Assembly (NCBI GenBank): GCA_963734365.1
Contig: CAVTGV010000004.1
Coordinates: 1 to 64,000 of the forward strand
Source: JACVRW01 sp963734365
Lineage (GTDB): Bacteria > Actinomycetota > Thermoleophilia > Solirubrobacterales > Thermoleophilaceae
Length of the DNA stretch: 64,000 bases
Reading direction: 5' to 3'
A model generated the notes under the pieces. It was not told the DNA's origin. It ran no database searches and saw only the letters and a program-made list of their open reading frames with translations. This document shows, one piece after another, positions 14,595-22,670 of this stretch (within the stretch, counting starts at the first letter, position 1; each line of letters begins with the position of its first letter). The translations under genes were made by a program, and so were the position numbers.

Positions 14595-14901
14595 TTGATG
14601 CCCTCCGAATCGCTGTCGCCCGATGACGTACCGAGGGGAGGCTACGCCATCGCTTTGCCGACCCGTTCCCGCTATCGCGCTCCTGAAACGCCGTCGTCCG
14701 ACGCAGCCGCGCGCCACCTTGATGTCGCACCGCGCAAGCCAAAGGTCGCGGGTTCGAGACCCGTCGTCGCCACAGGCGACCACCCGTCCGCTTCAGTGAT
14801 TACTGGTCCGAACGCGTGCGTGAATGCCAGAACGAGTTTCCCGAGCCACCACCTGGAAAGTCCGCGGTAGGGTTTCTGTGCGGTTGCTCGAACACCGCCC
14901 A
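14595..14901. other. Intergenic region with tRNA-like segment
   Basis: This stretch of about 300 bases separates the divergent repeat-peptide operon and the secreted-protein gene. Apart from the tRNA 3'-like segment listed separately I see no gene. Open frames crossing it on the minus strand carry the spurious peptide typical of translated tRNA ends (GLEPATFGLRG). Confidence 0.5.
14731..14772 (+). other. tRNA 3'-half-like remnant (possible attachment site)
   Basis: The segment has a good T-arm (GCGGGTTCGAGACCCGT, 14748-14764), a preceding AGGTC variable loop and an acceptor-like CGTCGCC followed by A. Upstream the anticodon region (CGCGCAAGCC) lacks the conserved U33, and no D-arm or 5' acceptor strand GGCGACG is found. 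It resembles the 3' half of an alanine-type tRNA. Integrated elements typically leave such halves behind, though no integrase is next to it. Confidence 0.4.
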
Positions 14902-15789
14902 ATGGAACTTCGTAGGGATCGAGTCCTGCACCATCTTGAGGCCAGATTTCGGCTGCGCCTGACCGCTGTCGCACTCGGTGCCGCGGCAGCCGCGCTATTC
15001 ATCCTGGCCCCGACTACCGCCTCCGCCGCGCCGGGCGGCGCCGCGATGTTCGTGCACTCGGCGAAGAGTGGCGAGCTTCAGGGTGGCCGGCTCATGCTGC
15101 GTGGCGTCGGTCGCCAGGTGACCTGGGTACTGAACGGCGGTTCCTCCGGCGTGGTGCCGATCACGCGACTTCATCGGCGGCTCTTCGCGCCGGGCACGGC
15201 GCCGGCCACCGGCGCGCTCCACATCGCGGGCCAGCGTGGCGGCAGCGAGGCGACCTTCAGACTGAGCCGGCCGCGCTACAAGGCCGCGCGCGGCGCGGTC
15301 AGCTACAGGGCGAGGCGGCTTGATAAGCGCCGCGGCGCCAGCGCCGCGGGCTTCCGGCTGCCGCGCCGGTTCGGGGCTGCCTCCCTCTCGATCGTCGGCT
15401 CCCCGCGAAGGCTGGGCACAACTGCGGGCGGCCACGACTGCTCGACAGTCGTGACCAACGATTCCGCCGTCGCGCTCGTCACGCCACAGTCCTCAGCTTG
15501 GGACACCGACAGTTGGACCCAAGGTCCTCCGGGCTCAGGCGATGCCATCGCCCAGGGTGGCGGTACCGCCGCATGGGAATCCGAGGGCGGCCTCTTCCGC
15601 GGCTGTAGCAATCAGGTTTCCTGGTCGGTCGCGGGCGGGTCAGGGACTGTCACCTTCAACACGACCTATCCATGGAGTGGCTCGTTCAGCAACACCTGCA
15701 ATTCCACGAGCCCATTGGTCCAGTGCGTCGACGAGGGCGACAACGGCAACGCACCGGGTTCCCCCACCTGGAGCATCGCGCCGGGGTAA
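14902..15789 (+). CDS. Secreted two-domain protein with aegerolysin-like C-terminal region
   Basis: I start at the ATG at 14902 because it places a good signal peptide (LTAVALGAAAAALFILAPTT, cleavage near ASA-APG) at residues 22-45. The product has 295 residues. The mature N-terminal half (MFVHSAKSGELQGGRLMLRG, then GALHIAGQRGGSEATFRLSR) is a beta-rich domain I associate with other actinobacterial secreted proteins, function unknown. The C-terminal half, with several cysteines (DCSTVVTND, RGCSNQVSWSV, NTCNST), has a beta-sandwich pattern reminiscent of aegerolysin/Cry34-type proteins: a TNDS strand, WESEGG and a closing SWSV strand. That resemblance is weak and motif-level only. Confidence 0.65.
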   Translation: MELRRDRVLHHLEARFRLRLTAVALGAAAAALFILAPTTASAAPGGAAMFVHSAKSGELQGGRLMLRGVGRQVTWVLNGGSSGVVPITRLHRRLFAPGTAPATGALHIAGQRGGSEATFRLSRPRYKAARGAVSYRARRLDKRRGASAAGFRLPRRFGAASLSIVGSPRRLGTTAGGHDCSTVVTNDSAVALVTPQSSAWDTDSWTQGPPGSGDAIAQGGGTAAWESEGGLFRGCSNQVSWSVAGGSGTVTFNTTYPWSGSFSNTCNSTSPLVQCVDEGDNGNAPGSPTWSIAPG

Positions 15790-15846
15790 GCGCCGCGTCG
15801 GGGGCATCTGCCCGGGCGCCAACCCCTGGGGGAGGCGCGGCTCTGG

Positions 15847-16335
15847 CTAGTCGATTCGGTCTGGCAGTGGTCCGACGAACTCGACCCCGTAATCCTTACT
15901 CGCCTGCTTGATCTGCGAGCCCTGGACCGAATCGAGCGGCGGTAGACCCCCGGGTCGCGACGCGAGGGTGATCGCGCGGTAGAACTGTCCATGTCGCGGC
16001 GTCGTGAGGATGAGGTAGCGCGCCTCTTTCGACTCGACTCGGAAGCCGTGGATGGTTCCGCCGGGTATGTGCGCGAAGGATCCGGCCGGCGCACGCACCC
16101 CAGACTGTTCACCGAGAAAGAGCGTGATCTCGCCCTCCAGTACGTAGAACGATTCCATGTCGTCGCGGTGCCGATGTAGCGGGACGCTTTCCCCGCGACT
16201 GGCGTGCTCGTCGACGAGGCAGAATGCTCCTCCCGTCTGCTCCCCTGTGGCGAGAAAGTATGTGGACGTTTCACCCAACCACCGCAGCTCACTCTCCTTG
16301 GGTTGGTAGAGGTATGCGCCGGCTGCCTCACCCAT
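15847..16335 (-). CDS. Cupin domain protein
   Basis: The protein has 162 residues from the ATG at 16335, preceded by GGGAGG; the longer open frame upstream is not needed. Cupin motif 1 is seen in PLHRHRDDMESFYVLEGEIT, with two histidines and a glutamate positioned as metal ligands, and motif 2 in FAHIPGGTIHGFRVES with the third histidine. This looks like a metal-binding single-domain cupin of the type found in quercetin dioxygenase-like enzymes and in many sensors. Substrate unknown. It stands alone, convergent with the secreted-protein gene. Confidence 0.82.
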   Translation of the reverse strand: MGEAAGAYLYQPKESELRWLGETSTYFLATGEQTGGAFCLVDEHASRGESVPLHRHRDDMESFYVLEGEITLFLGEQSGVRAPAGSFAHIPGGTIHGFRVESKEARYLILTTPRHGQFYRAITLASRPGGLPPLDSVQGSQIKQASKDYGVEFVGPLPDRID

Positions 16336-16420
16336 GGTGCCTCCCCTTCGGTCGACGAAAGCCGAAGGCACACTAGACCCAGTCAGGGAGCGGCGAGCGT
16401 TTGGAACGGAGCGGCCCCGC

Positions 16421-16996
16421 CTACCGCACCACACGGAATCCCAGGTGCGTCGCGGCAGGTGTCACCACCACTTGGGTCCGTTCGAGGCTGATCGCCGAGT
16501 CCAGGGTCGCGAACAGGGGCGTGCCGCCACCGACCAGGACGGGGATCACGTGCACGCGGATCTCATCGACCAGGCCAAGCGGGAGTGCCTGCTGCATGAC
16601 GGTCGCGCCGTGCAGGGTGACGACTTTGTCGCCCGCCGCCTGCTTAGCCTGCTCGATCGCGCTGACCACCCCGTCGGTGACGAACGTGTAGATCGGCGGG
16701 TGCGATCTGGTCGGCTTGTGGTGGGTGACCACGAAGCAGGGGGTGTCGCCGACCGGGCCGCCGTCGCCCCAACCACCGTCGCCCTCGTTCTTGTCGAATG
16801 ACTTGCGACCCATCACGATGGCGCCGACGCTGTCGACCACGTCCTGCAGGATGGCCCGGTCCTCGTTTGTCGCCGCGTCGAAGATCCAGTCGTGCAGCGT
16901 CTCGGCACCGTCGCCGAACTGGTTCTCGCGGCTGTCGTTTGGGCCGGTGACGTACCCGTCGAGCGAAGCCGACATGTCGCAGATCACGCGTGTCAT
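16421..16996 (-). CDS. Dihydrofolate reductase/RibD C-terminal family protein
   Basis: The protein has 191 residues starting MTRVICDMSASLDGYVTGPN, the standard opening of RibD-C/DHFR-like reductases. IVMGRKSFDKNEG contains the NADPH phosphate-binding loop, then TPCFVVTHHKPTR, VVTLHGATVMQQALPLGLVD and the closing IPVLVGGGTPLFATL, all characteristic. Such stand-alone proteins reduce small carbonyl or pterin/flavin-related compounds, and substrates are mostly unknown. The ribosome binding site is GAGAGGACGG. Its ATG overlaps the stop of an upstream truncated paralogue (16993-16996). Confidence 0.85.
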   Translation of the reverse strand: MTRVICDMSASLDGYVTGPNDSRENQFGDGAETLHDWIFDAATNEDRAILQDVVDSVGAIVMGRKSFDKNEGDGGWGDGGPVGDTPCFVVTHHKPTRSHPPIYTFVTDGVVSAIEQAKQAAGDKVVTLHGATVMQQALPLGLVDEIRVHVIPVLVGGGTPLFATLDSAISLERTQVVVTPAATHLGFRVVR

Positions 16997-17200
16997 GAGT
17001 CCGTCCTCTCTGTGCGCCGAGCCGCTAGCGGCTCGGCCAGCCCGTGCAGCAGAGGCAGGCCGTCGCCGAGCGCGACCGGTTGGACATTGATCCGGTACTC
17101 GTCGATCAGGCCATGGGCCGCGAGCGAGCGAGCGAAGCTGGCCCCGCCGAAGACAACGATGTCCTTGCCCGGCTGGCCTCTGAGATCGGAGATCTCCTCC
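16993..17200 (-). pseudogene. RibD C-terminal family protein, 5'-truncated remnant
   Basis: On the minus strand, EEISDLRGQPGKDIVVFGGA then SFARSLAAHGLIDEYRINVQ and PVALGDGLPLLHGLAEPLAA form the last third of a RibD-type reductase, paralogous to the gene immediately downstream (compare GLVDEIRVHVIPVLVGGGTP). The first two thirds are missing and the remnant begins directly after the CDGSH gene end, so a deletion removed its 5' part. Its stop codon overlaps the start of the intact reductase, which may keep it translated by read-in. Confidence 0.7.
17016..17037. repeat. 22-bp perfect palindrome
   Basis: Two 11-base arms meet without a gap around CTAG at 17025-17028. It lies within the 3' part of the truncated reductase remnant, shortly before the intact reductase gene. 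It may be a chance feature of GC-rich coding sequence, a hairpin or an operator; 11 perfect pairs is unusual. Confidence 0.5.
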
Positions 17201-17202
17201 GC

Positions 17203-17394
17203 TCACGCGTCCTTCCACCCGCCGCGGGCGTGCGAGCCATCGCAGAACGGCTTGTCGGCCGAGCGGCCGCAGCGGCACAGGTGGACGGGCGAGCCGCGAT
17301 CAGGGAGGGGCTGCCCGTCGCGATCGAGGATCGTCACCTGGCCTTCGAGGCGGTAGGGACCGTCGGGCAGGGCTGTGAGTTGGATCGAGGTCAT
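17203..17394 (-). CDS. CDGSH-type iron-sulphur protein
   Basis: The protein has 63 residues from the ATG at 17394, which follows a GGGAGGA ribosome binding site. The [2Fe-2S] binding motif is complete: HLCRCGRSADKPFCDGSHA, with three cysteines and the histidine in the C-x-C-x8-C-x3-H arrangement seen in mitoNEET/CDGSH proteins. Small bacterial members carry redox-active, acid-labile clusters. It is divergent from an ArsR/AHSA1 pair, with only 30 bases between start codons, so they may share regulation. Confidence 0.88.
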   Translation of the reverse strand: MTSIQLTALPDGPYRLEGQVTILDRDGQPLPDRGSPVHLCRCGRSADKPFCDGSHARGGWKDA

Positions 17395-17424
17395 GTCCTC
17401 CCTCGCGTTATAGTGCACTGATCG

Positions 17425-17745
17425 GTGCAGCATAACCAGACACTGGATCGGACGTTCTTCGCCCTGTCGGACCCGACGCGCCGGAGCATCCTCGAACGGC
17501 TCGCGCGCGGACCCGCCACGATCGGCGAGCTCGCCGAGCCGTTCGGCCTGACGCTCAACGGCCTCAAGAAGCACGTCGGCATCCTCGAGACCGTCGACCT
17601 CGTCATCACCGAGAAGGTCGGCCGTGCCCGCGAGTGCCGGCTCGGCCCGGCGCAATTGGAGAACGCGACGGGCTGGATCGATGGCTACCGGCGGGAGTGG
17701 GAGCGCCGGCTGGATCGGTTCGGCGCGTACGTGGAAGAGCGCTGA
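17425..17745 (+). CDS. ArsR-family transcriptional regulator
   Basis: The protein has 106 residues from a GTG start. The winged helix is plain: FFALSDPTRRSILERLARGP, then TIGELAEPFGLTLNGLKKHV as the recognition helix, then the wing ITEKVGRARECRLGP. No metal-binding ELCVCDL-type cysteines are present, so it is probably not a metal sensor. It overlaps by one base with an AHSA1-type gene (TGATG), a very common pair in actinobacteria. It is divergent from the CDGSH gene and likely represses from the short shared intergenic region. Confidence 0.88.
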   Translation: MQHNQTLDRTFFALSDPTRRSILERLARGPATIGELAEPFGLTLNGLKKHVGILETVDLVITEKVGRARECRLGPAQLENATGWIDGYRREWERRLDRFGAYVEER

Positions 17746-18179
17746 TGACCGACGAGCTGCGACTCGAGCGCGTGATCGATGCGTCGCGCGAGGTCGTCTT
17801 CGAGGCGTTCACCACACACGGAGGCCAGGTGGCCTTCTACGGCACCGACGACCCCGGGTGGATCGTGGAGTCGCAGTGCGACCTGCGCGTGGGCGGCGTC
17901 TGGACGGTCACGTTCGGCCCCTCGCCGGACCACCTGTACCACCACCGGAACGTCTTCGAGGTCATCGACCGTCCGCGACGGATCGTGCTCGCCACGACCG
18001 AGCGCCGCCCCGACCGGCCGAGCTTCGACTTCTCGGTCGAGTTCACGTTCGAGGAGCAGGACGGCCAGACGCTCATGGCGGTCATCCAGTCCGGCTTCCC
18101 CACCCCGGAGCTTCGCGAGGAACACGGACGCGGAGTGCCGAACGCGTTCGCCCGACTCGAACGCGCCATCCGCGCGTGA
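17745..18179 (+). CDS. SRPBCC (AHSA1-like) domain protein
   Basis: The protein has 144 residues. The START/SRPBCC fold is recognised by LERVIDASREVVFEAFTTHG, VGGVWTVTFGP, RNVFEVIDRPRRIV and the closing helix VPNAFARLERAIRA. Proteins of this type bind hydrophobic ligands in a deep cavity, and when paired with an ArsR regulator they are thought to act in the same response. The start ATG overlaps the ArsR stop. Ligand unknown. Confidence 0.85.
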   Translation: MTDELRLERVIDASREVVFEAFTTHGGQVAFYGTDDPGWIVESQCDLRVGGVWTVTFGPSPDHLYHHRNVFEVIDRPRRIVLATTERRPDRPSFDFSVEFTFEEQDGQTLMAVIQSGFPTPELREEHGRGVPNAFARLERAIRA

Positions 18180-18205
18180 TTGCAGCGGCTTAGCCGCGGT
18201 CGTGC

Positions 18206-18994
18206 TCAGGTCGTCTTGATGAGGCCGCCGTCGATGATGTAGTTGGCGCCGGTGACGTTCGCGGTCCGCTCGGACGCCAGCATCACGATCAGGTTGGCGA
18301 CCTCCTCGGGTGTGGTGAAGCGGCCGGTTGCGAAACCGCCGATGCCGGCGATCACTTGCTCGCGCGCCGTGTCAGCGTCGACGCCGGTGGCTTCGGCGAC
18401 GGTCTCGGCCACGCCGTGGTTGCCGAGCCACAGATCGGTGCCGACGGGACCGGGGGAGACGCAGTTGACGCGGATGCCCTTCGGGCCGAACTCCTGGGCC
18501 AGGCTCTTGCTCAGATTGACCAGCGCGGCCTTGGCGGCGCCGTAGTCGATCGTCCCGGCGTCTGGCTGAAAGAAGGCGTTGACCGAGGCGGTGTTGACGA
18601 TCGCCCCCTCGCCTTGCTCGATCATCGGGCCCAGAGCGGCACGGGTGGCCCGCAAGGCGGCAAAGAAGTTCAGCTGCATGGCCCACTCGAACTCATCGTC
18701 GCTGGTGCCGAGAAAACCCTCGAGGCGAAGCCGGACTCCGCCGACGTTGTTGACCAGCACGTCAACGCGGCCGTGCTCGGCGACCGCGCGCTCGATCAAT
18801 CTCGCCGGGCCCTCAGCTGAAGCCAGGTCGAGCGCCACAGCAGTGACGCCCTCGATGCCGTCCAGGCTGTCGCTGCTTCGGGCGCCGGCGACCACGTGAG
18901 CGCCCTCATCGAGCAACGCCCGCGTCACGGCCAGCCCGATGCCCTTGCTCGCTCCGGTCACGACGGCCACCTTGTCGGTCAGCCCTAGCTCCAT
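18206..18994 (-). CDS. Short-chain dehydrogenase/reductase
   Basis: The protein has 262 residues, a classical SDR. The NAD(P) loop is VAVVTGASKGIGLAV; VLVNNVGG is the NNAG strand. The catalytic serine lies in IVNTASVNAFFQ and the Tyr-x3-Lys pair in IDYGAAKAALVNLS. The C-terminal PGPVGTDLW segment and ANYIIDGGL ending are standard. A cytosolic oxidoreductase of unknown alcohol/ketone substrate. It is a single gene in convergent orientation to the AHSA1 gene. Confidence 0.9.
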   Translation of the reverse strand: MELGLTDKVAVVTGASKGIGLAVTRALLDEGAHVVAGARSSDSLDGIEGVTAVALDLASAEGPARLIERAVAEHGRVDVLVNNVGGVRLRLEGFLGTSDDEFEWAMQLNFFAALRATRAALGPMIEQGEGAIVNTASVNAFFQPDAGTIDYGAAKAALVNLSKSLAQEFGPKGIRVNCVSPGPVGTDLWLGNHGVAETVAEATGVDADTAREQVIAGIGGFATGRFTTPEEVANLIVMLASERTANVTGANYIIDGGLIKTT

Positions 18995-19084
18995 GACTGC
19001 TCCTCATCGGACGGGATTCAACTCAGCCAGAGTGTCACTGACCCATGAAGCGGGCGGCTCTGGCGATCAGCCCCGCGCAGTCGG

Positions 19085-19201
19085 CTAGTGCAGCACGTCC
19101 TCGTGCAGCGCCGCCATGAGCCCGGGATTGTCCCGGTAGTCGACGCCCTGCGCCTCGAGGTGGGCGACCAGGAGCTGCGCGCCGTTGCGGTCGGCGCTCA
19201 T
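19085..19201 (-). CDS. 38-residue peptide resembling a TPP-enzyme N-terminus (likely remnant)
   Basis: The peptide starts MSADRNGAQLLVAHLEAQGV, which matches the first helix of acetolactate-synthase-like TPP enzymes. It then diverges (YRDNPGLMAALHEDVLH) and stops. Its ATG overlaps the stop of the carboxymuconolactone-decarboxylase gene upstream (ATGA at 19198-19201), so it is probably translated. I read it as a degraded remnant of a large TPP enzyme with an internal deletion. Confidence 0.4.
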   Translation of the reverse strand: MSADRNGAQLLVAHLEAQGVDYRDNPGLMAALHEDVLH

Positions 19202-19653
19202 TTCGCCGGCTTCTCTGCCTTCTCGGCTGCGTCGCGATCCTCGAAGAGCGCCTGGGCGGTCATCAGCGCGTTGGTCGCGGCCGGGAAGCCGGCGTAGGCG
19301 ATCATCTGGGTGATGACCTCGACGACCTCTTCACGCGAGACTCCGCAGCGCAGCGCCGCGTCGATATGCAGCTTGAGCTCGGGGAGGGAAAACCCCTGGA
19401 CGGTGAGCGCCGCCACGGTGCACAGCTCACGCGTCTTCAGATCGAGGACGTCGCGCGTATAGAGCTCGCCGAACGGGAAGGTGACGTTCACCCAGGCAAA
19501 TTCCGGCGCCAGCGCCTTGATCTTCTCGATGTAGGAATCAGCCATCGGTCCGAGCTGCTTGCGGATCTCGTTCATTCCGCGCTGATACTCGGCGGAGGCC
19601 TCGTCATGCGTGCTCTGTGTGGTCCCCTTTGAACTCGTCTTGGGCTTGCCCAT
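19198..19653 (-). CDS. Carboxymuconolactone decarboxylase family protein
   Basis: The protein has 151 residues. The AhpD/CMD-type helical fold is recognised from LDLKTRELCTVAALTVQGFS, then LKLHIDAALRCGVSREEVVE and the final helix pair VITQMIAYAGFPAATNALMT. A single cysteine per motif, rather than CxxC, favours the decarboxylase-like branch over peroxidase-type AhpD. The N-terminus is polar and variable. The ring substrate, if any, is unknown. Confidence 0.85.
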   Translation of the reverse strand: MGKPKTSSKGTTQSTHDEASAEYQRGMNEIRKQLGPMADSYIEKIKALAPEFAWVNVTFPFGELYTRDVLDLKTRELCTVAALTVQGFSLPELKLHIDAALRCGVSREEVVEVITQMIAYAGFPAATNALMTAQALFEDRDAAEKAEKPAK

Positions 19654-19766
19654 CGCGGCTTATTCGACACCCCGGCCCGTTCTCCGCTGGCGCCCGCGAC
19701 GATGAGTTTCCGTCTCTCGGCCGGTCTCTGCTGGTACGAGCAGACTGCAGAAGAAAGGAGAGCCAG

Positions 19767-20342
19767 ATGTCAAGCCTGATGGTGGACTTCATCACCTCAC
19801 TCGACAGCCACGGCGGGACCACGGGGGGCTGGCCCGGCTTCTGGGGCATGGAGGGGCCTGAGTATCTCGCCTGGCTCGAGGAAGACGAAAAGAGTGAGTA
19901 CACCGCTCTAATGGGTGCAACCACGTATCGAGAGATGTCGGGATACGCCACCGAGATGCCCGACGATCCCGGCCTCGCTGGATTGACCGCGAGGCCCAAA
20001 GTGGTGTTCTCCTCGACCTTGGAGGGACCGCTTTCATGGGCCAATACCGAGCTCATTGACGGGGACGCGGTGGAGACTGTGCAGGACTTGAAGCGGCGCG
20101 ACTCGCGACCCCTGCGCACGATCGGAAGCATGAACCTTTGCCGGTCGCTCATCGAAGCCGGCTTGGTGGACCGCCTCCGTGTGGTCGTCTTCCCAGTCAT
20201 CACCGGCGCCACCGGGAAAGACCGCCTCTTCGACGGGTGTCCCGACATCACCCTTGAGCTGGTCGATAGCCGCCAATTCGACGGTCGGCTCCAGTTGCTC
20301 GAGTACGTTCCCACCGTGCTCGACGGGCCGCCTGGCTCCTGA
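19767..20342 (+). CDS. Dihydrofolate reductase/RibD C-terminal family protein
   Basis: The protein has 191 residues, starting at the ATG at 19767 behind AAAGGAGA. Features of the RibD-C fold are LMVDFITSLDSHGGTTGGWP, then YTALMGATTYREMSG, ARPKVVFSSTLEGPLSW, a LRTIGSMNLCRSLIEAGLVD helix, and VVFPVITGATGKDRLFDG. It is paralogous to the reductase at 16421 but clearly diverged. Presumed NADPH-dependent small-molecule reductase. Confidence 0.85.
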   Translation: MSSLMVDFITSLDSHGGTTGGWPGFWGMEGPEYLAWLEEDEKSEYTALMGATTYREMSGYATEMPDDPGLAGLTARPKVVFSSTLEGPLSWANTELIDGDAVETVQDLKRRDSRPLRTIGSMNLCRSLIEAGLVDRLRVVVFPVITGATGKDRLFDGCPDITLELVDSRQFDGRLQLLEYVPTVLDGPPGS

Positions 20343-20360
20343 GCGCCGGTTGGTCAGCGG

Positions 20361-21518
20361 CTATCGGCCGATGACCCGGTCGAGCTGTCGCAGCCGGACT
20401 CCGGCCGGGACCAGTGCCATTGCCCGGTCGCGAATCCTCGTGAGCAGCGGCGAGGAGGCGAGGGCGATGCGTGCTGCGGCGCGCGAGCCGTCGACGAGGC
20501 GGCGCGCCCGAGGAGCGCGATCCCGCTCGTAGGCGCGGAGCGCGGCGCGCGGGTCCTCCGTGTCGCGCAGGGCGGCGCCGAGCGCGACCGCGTCCTCGAG
20601 CGCGCAGCAGGCACCCTGGCCGAGGAAGGGGAGCATCGGATGGCCGGCGTCGCCGAGCAACGTGACCGCGTCACGGCCCCAGGCGTCAATCGGCGCCCGG
20701 TCGAAGAGCTCGTGACGAAGCAGGGCCTCCGGCCGCGTCGCGGCGAGCAGGCTCGGAATCGGCTCGGCCCAGGAGCCGTGGCGGGCGAGCAGACCGGCGA
20801 GCCGGTCCTCGCCGGCATCCTCCTCGAGCTCGGCGGGGTGCGCGGCGTACCAGTAGACGCGCCGCCGGGAGAGTGGCGCCACCCCGAAGATCTCCCCGCG
20901 ACCCCAGTACTCGCCGGCGGCCAGCCCGCCGCCCCAATCGTCGACAACGGCGCGGTACGCCACAACCCCGCTCGCGCGCGGTGGATCCTCGCCGAGGAGC
21001 GCCGCTCGGGTGACCGAGTTGATCCCGTCGGCGCCGACGATGACCTCCGCCTCGAGCCGCTCTCCCGTGGCCAGCTCTACAGCGCCGTCGGCGCGGACTT
21101 GTCGCGCCACGGCGCCGAAGCGGACCACGCCATCCCCGGCCGCCGCCAGCAACGCCCCCTGCAGCTCGGCGCGGTGAACGAGCGCGAGCGGCGCGCCGTA
21201 GCGCCGCTCCAGTACCTCCGGCGAGATCGCCGTGATGAGCTTTCCGTCACGGGCTCGTCTGATCCCTCCGTCGCCCCGGGGAACCTCGGCCGCGTCGGCG
21301 ATGGCGCCGACACCGATCTCGCGAAGGGCGCGGGCGCCGTTGGGCCACAGCGCGAGTCCGGCGCCGAGCGGCTCGAACCGTTCGGCGCGCTCGAGCACCG
21401 TCACGTCGTGGCCGTCCCGGTGCAGAATCGCGCCCGCGGCCAGCCCGCCGATCCCGGCGCCGATGATCACGACCCTTGTCGGTCGCCGAGCTGTGGGGAC
21501 CTGCTCTTGTTGCATCAC
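20361..21518 (-). CDS. FAD-dependent aromatic-ring monooxygenase-type protein
   Basis: The protein has 385 residues. Three group-A flavin monooxygenase fingerprints are present: GxGxxG in VVIIGAGIGGLAAGAILHRD, the DG motif in EVIVGADGINSVTRAALLGE, and the GD motif in VTLLGDAGHPMLPFLGQGAC. These PHBH-like enzymes use NAD(P)H and O2 to hydroxylate aromatic compounds. The C-terminal helices are typical. It is divergent from the alpha/beta hydrolase at 21724, and the two could act on the same compound. Confidence 0.88.
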   Translation of the reverse strand: MMQQEQVPTARRPTRVVIIGAGIGGLAAGAILHRDGHDVTVLERAERFEPLGAGLALWPNGARALREIGVGAIADAAEVPRGDGGIRRARDGKLITAISPEVLERRYGAPLALVHRAELQGALLAAAGDGVVRFGAVARQVRADGAVELATGERLEAEVIVGADGINSVTRAALLGEDPPRASGVVAYRAVVDDWGGGLAAGEYWGRGEIFGVAPLSRRRVYWYAAHPAELEEDAGEDRLAGLLARHGSWAEPIPSLLAATRPEALLRHELFDRAPIDAWGRDAVTLLGDAGHPMLPFLGQGACCALEDAVALGAALRDTEDPRAALRAYERDRAPRARRLVDGSRAAARIALASSPLLTRIRDRAMALVPAGVRLRQLDRVIGR

Positions 21519-21723
21519 TAAGCGTCCTTCGTCATCGCGGTGGTTGGCGAACGTGGGCAGGATCGCGGATGCCGGGCCGCCGCGCGCGGACCGCTTAGCT
21601 CAAAGATCCCGCACTGCGGGTCCCGAGCCGCCGACTTGGCACCTCGGAGCCACAACTGTTCCGCCCCTCTTCACGCCCTCTGGTCAATGTGCGCCGTGCC
21701 GCGAGCAAGTAGGAGGATCGAGC

Positions 21724-22530
21724 ATGCCGCAAGTTGAGGTCGACGGGCTAGCGATCAACTACGAAGTGCAGGGGGTGGGCGAGCCGCTCCTGCTGATCCC
21801 TTACACGTCCGCGGACCATTCCTGTTACGCGTTCCAGCTTCCCGCCTACACGGAGCACTTCAGCTGCGTCGCGATCGATCTTCCCGGCTCCGGCGATAGC
21901 GACAAGCCGGCCGGGCCGTACTCGACCGAGGGCCATGCCGAGCAGGTCGCCGCCTTCCTCGGCGCCATCGGGATCGAGCGGGCGCACGTGGCGGGCGTGT
22001 CGTTCGGTGCCGCCGTGGCCATGCACCTGGCCGCCGGCCATCCGGAACGGGTGCGCTCGCTCTCGCTACACAGCGGCTGGCACGCCAGCGACGAGTATCT
22101 GAAGATCGTCGTCGAGCAATGGCGTGCGCTGGCGTCCACGCTGCCGACCGTCGCGGACGTCGTGATCGAGGGCATCTTCCCGTGGTGTTTCACGCCGGAG
22201 ATGTACGTCGAACGGCCGGAGTTCGTCGACACGCTGGTGGACTTCGTTCGTAGCCGTCCCGCTCAGCCGGTGGACGCGTTCCTGGCCCAGACCGACGCGG
22301 TGATCGCCCACGACGCGAGCGCGGCACTGGGCGAGATCGACGTTCCGACCTTGATCACTTTCGGAGCGCGCGACGCCGTCTGCTCCACGCGCTTCGCCGA
22401 GCCGCTCAAGAGCGGGATCGGCGGGAGCGAGCTGGTGGTCTTCGAGAACCTGTCGCACGCCGGGCTGCACGAGGACCCCGAGACCTTCAACCGCGAGACG
22501 CTCGACTTTCTACTGCGGCAGCGCTCGTGA
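21724..22530 (+). CDS. Alpha/beta hydrolase
   Basis: The protein has 268 residues and an AGGAGG ribosome binding site 7 bases before the ATG. The fold signs are INYEVQGVGEPLLLIPYTSA (oxyanion region), VAIDLPGSGDSDKP, the nucleophile elbow VAGVSFGAAVAMHLAA with serine, the acid aspartate in LITFGARDAVCSTRF, and the histidine in NLSHAGLHEDP. The triad is complete, so it is likely active. The usual HG before the oxyanion loop is IPY here, slightly unusual. Ester, epoxide or C-C bond substrate unknown. Confidence 0.87.
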   Translation: MPQVEVDGLAINYEVQGVGEPLLLIPYTSADHSCYAFQLPAYTEHFSCVAIDLPGSGDSDKPAGPYSTEGHAEQVAAFLGAIGIERAHVAGVSFGAAVAMHLAAGHPERVRSLSLHSGWHASDEYLKIVVEQWRALASTLPTVADVVIEGIFPWCFTPEMYVERPEFVDTLVDFVRSRPAQPVDAFLAQTDAVIAHDASAALGEIDVPTLITFGARDAVCSTRFAEPLKSGIGGSELVVFENLSHAGLHEDPETFNRETLDFLLRQRS

Positions 22531-22670
22531 CGCCCACGTGAGCCCCGCTTGAGGCGCCTGGACTTCACGTCCGTGGGCCGGCTGCGATCCGCACTGGGCA
22601 CAGCAGGTCGCCTGAGGGACTGGCAATGCTGAAATCCTCTCGTCCCCGCCGGCCGACCAAGGAGGAAACG

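Noticed and set aside
14672..14974. Minus-strand ORF containing GLEPATFGLRG
   Set aside because: This is the well-known spurious translation of a tRNA 3' end.
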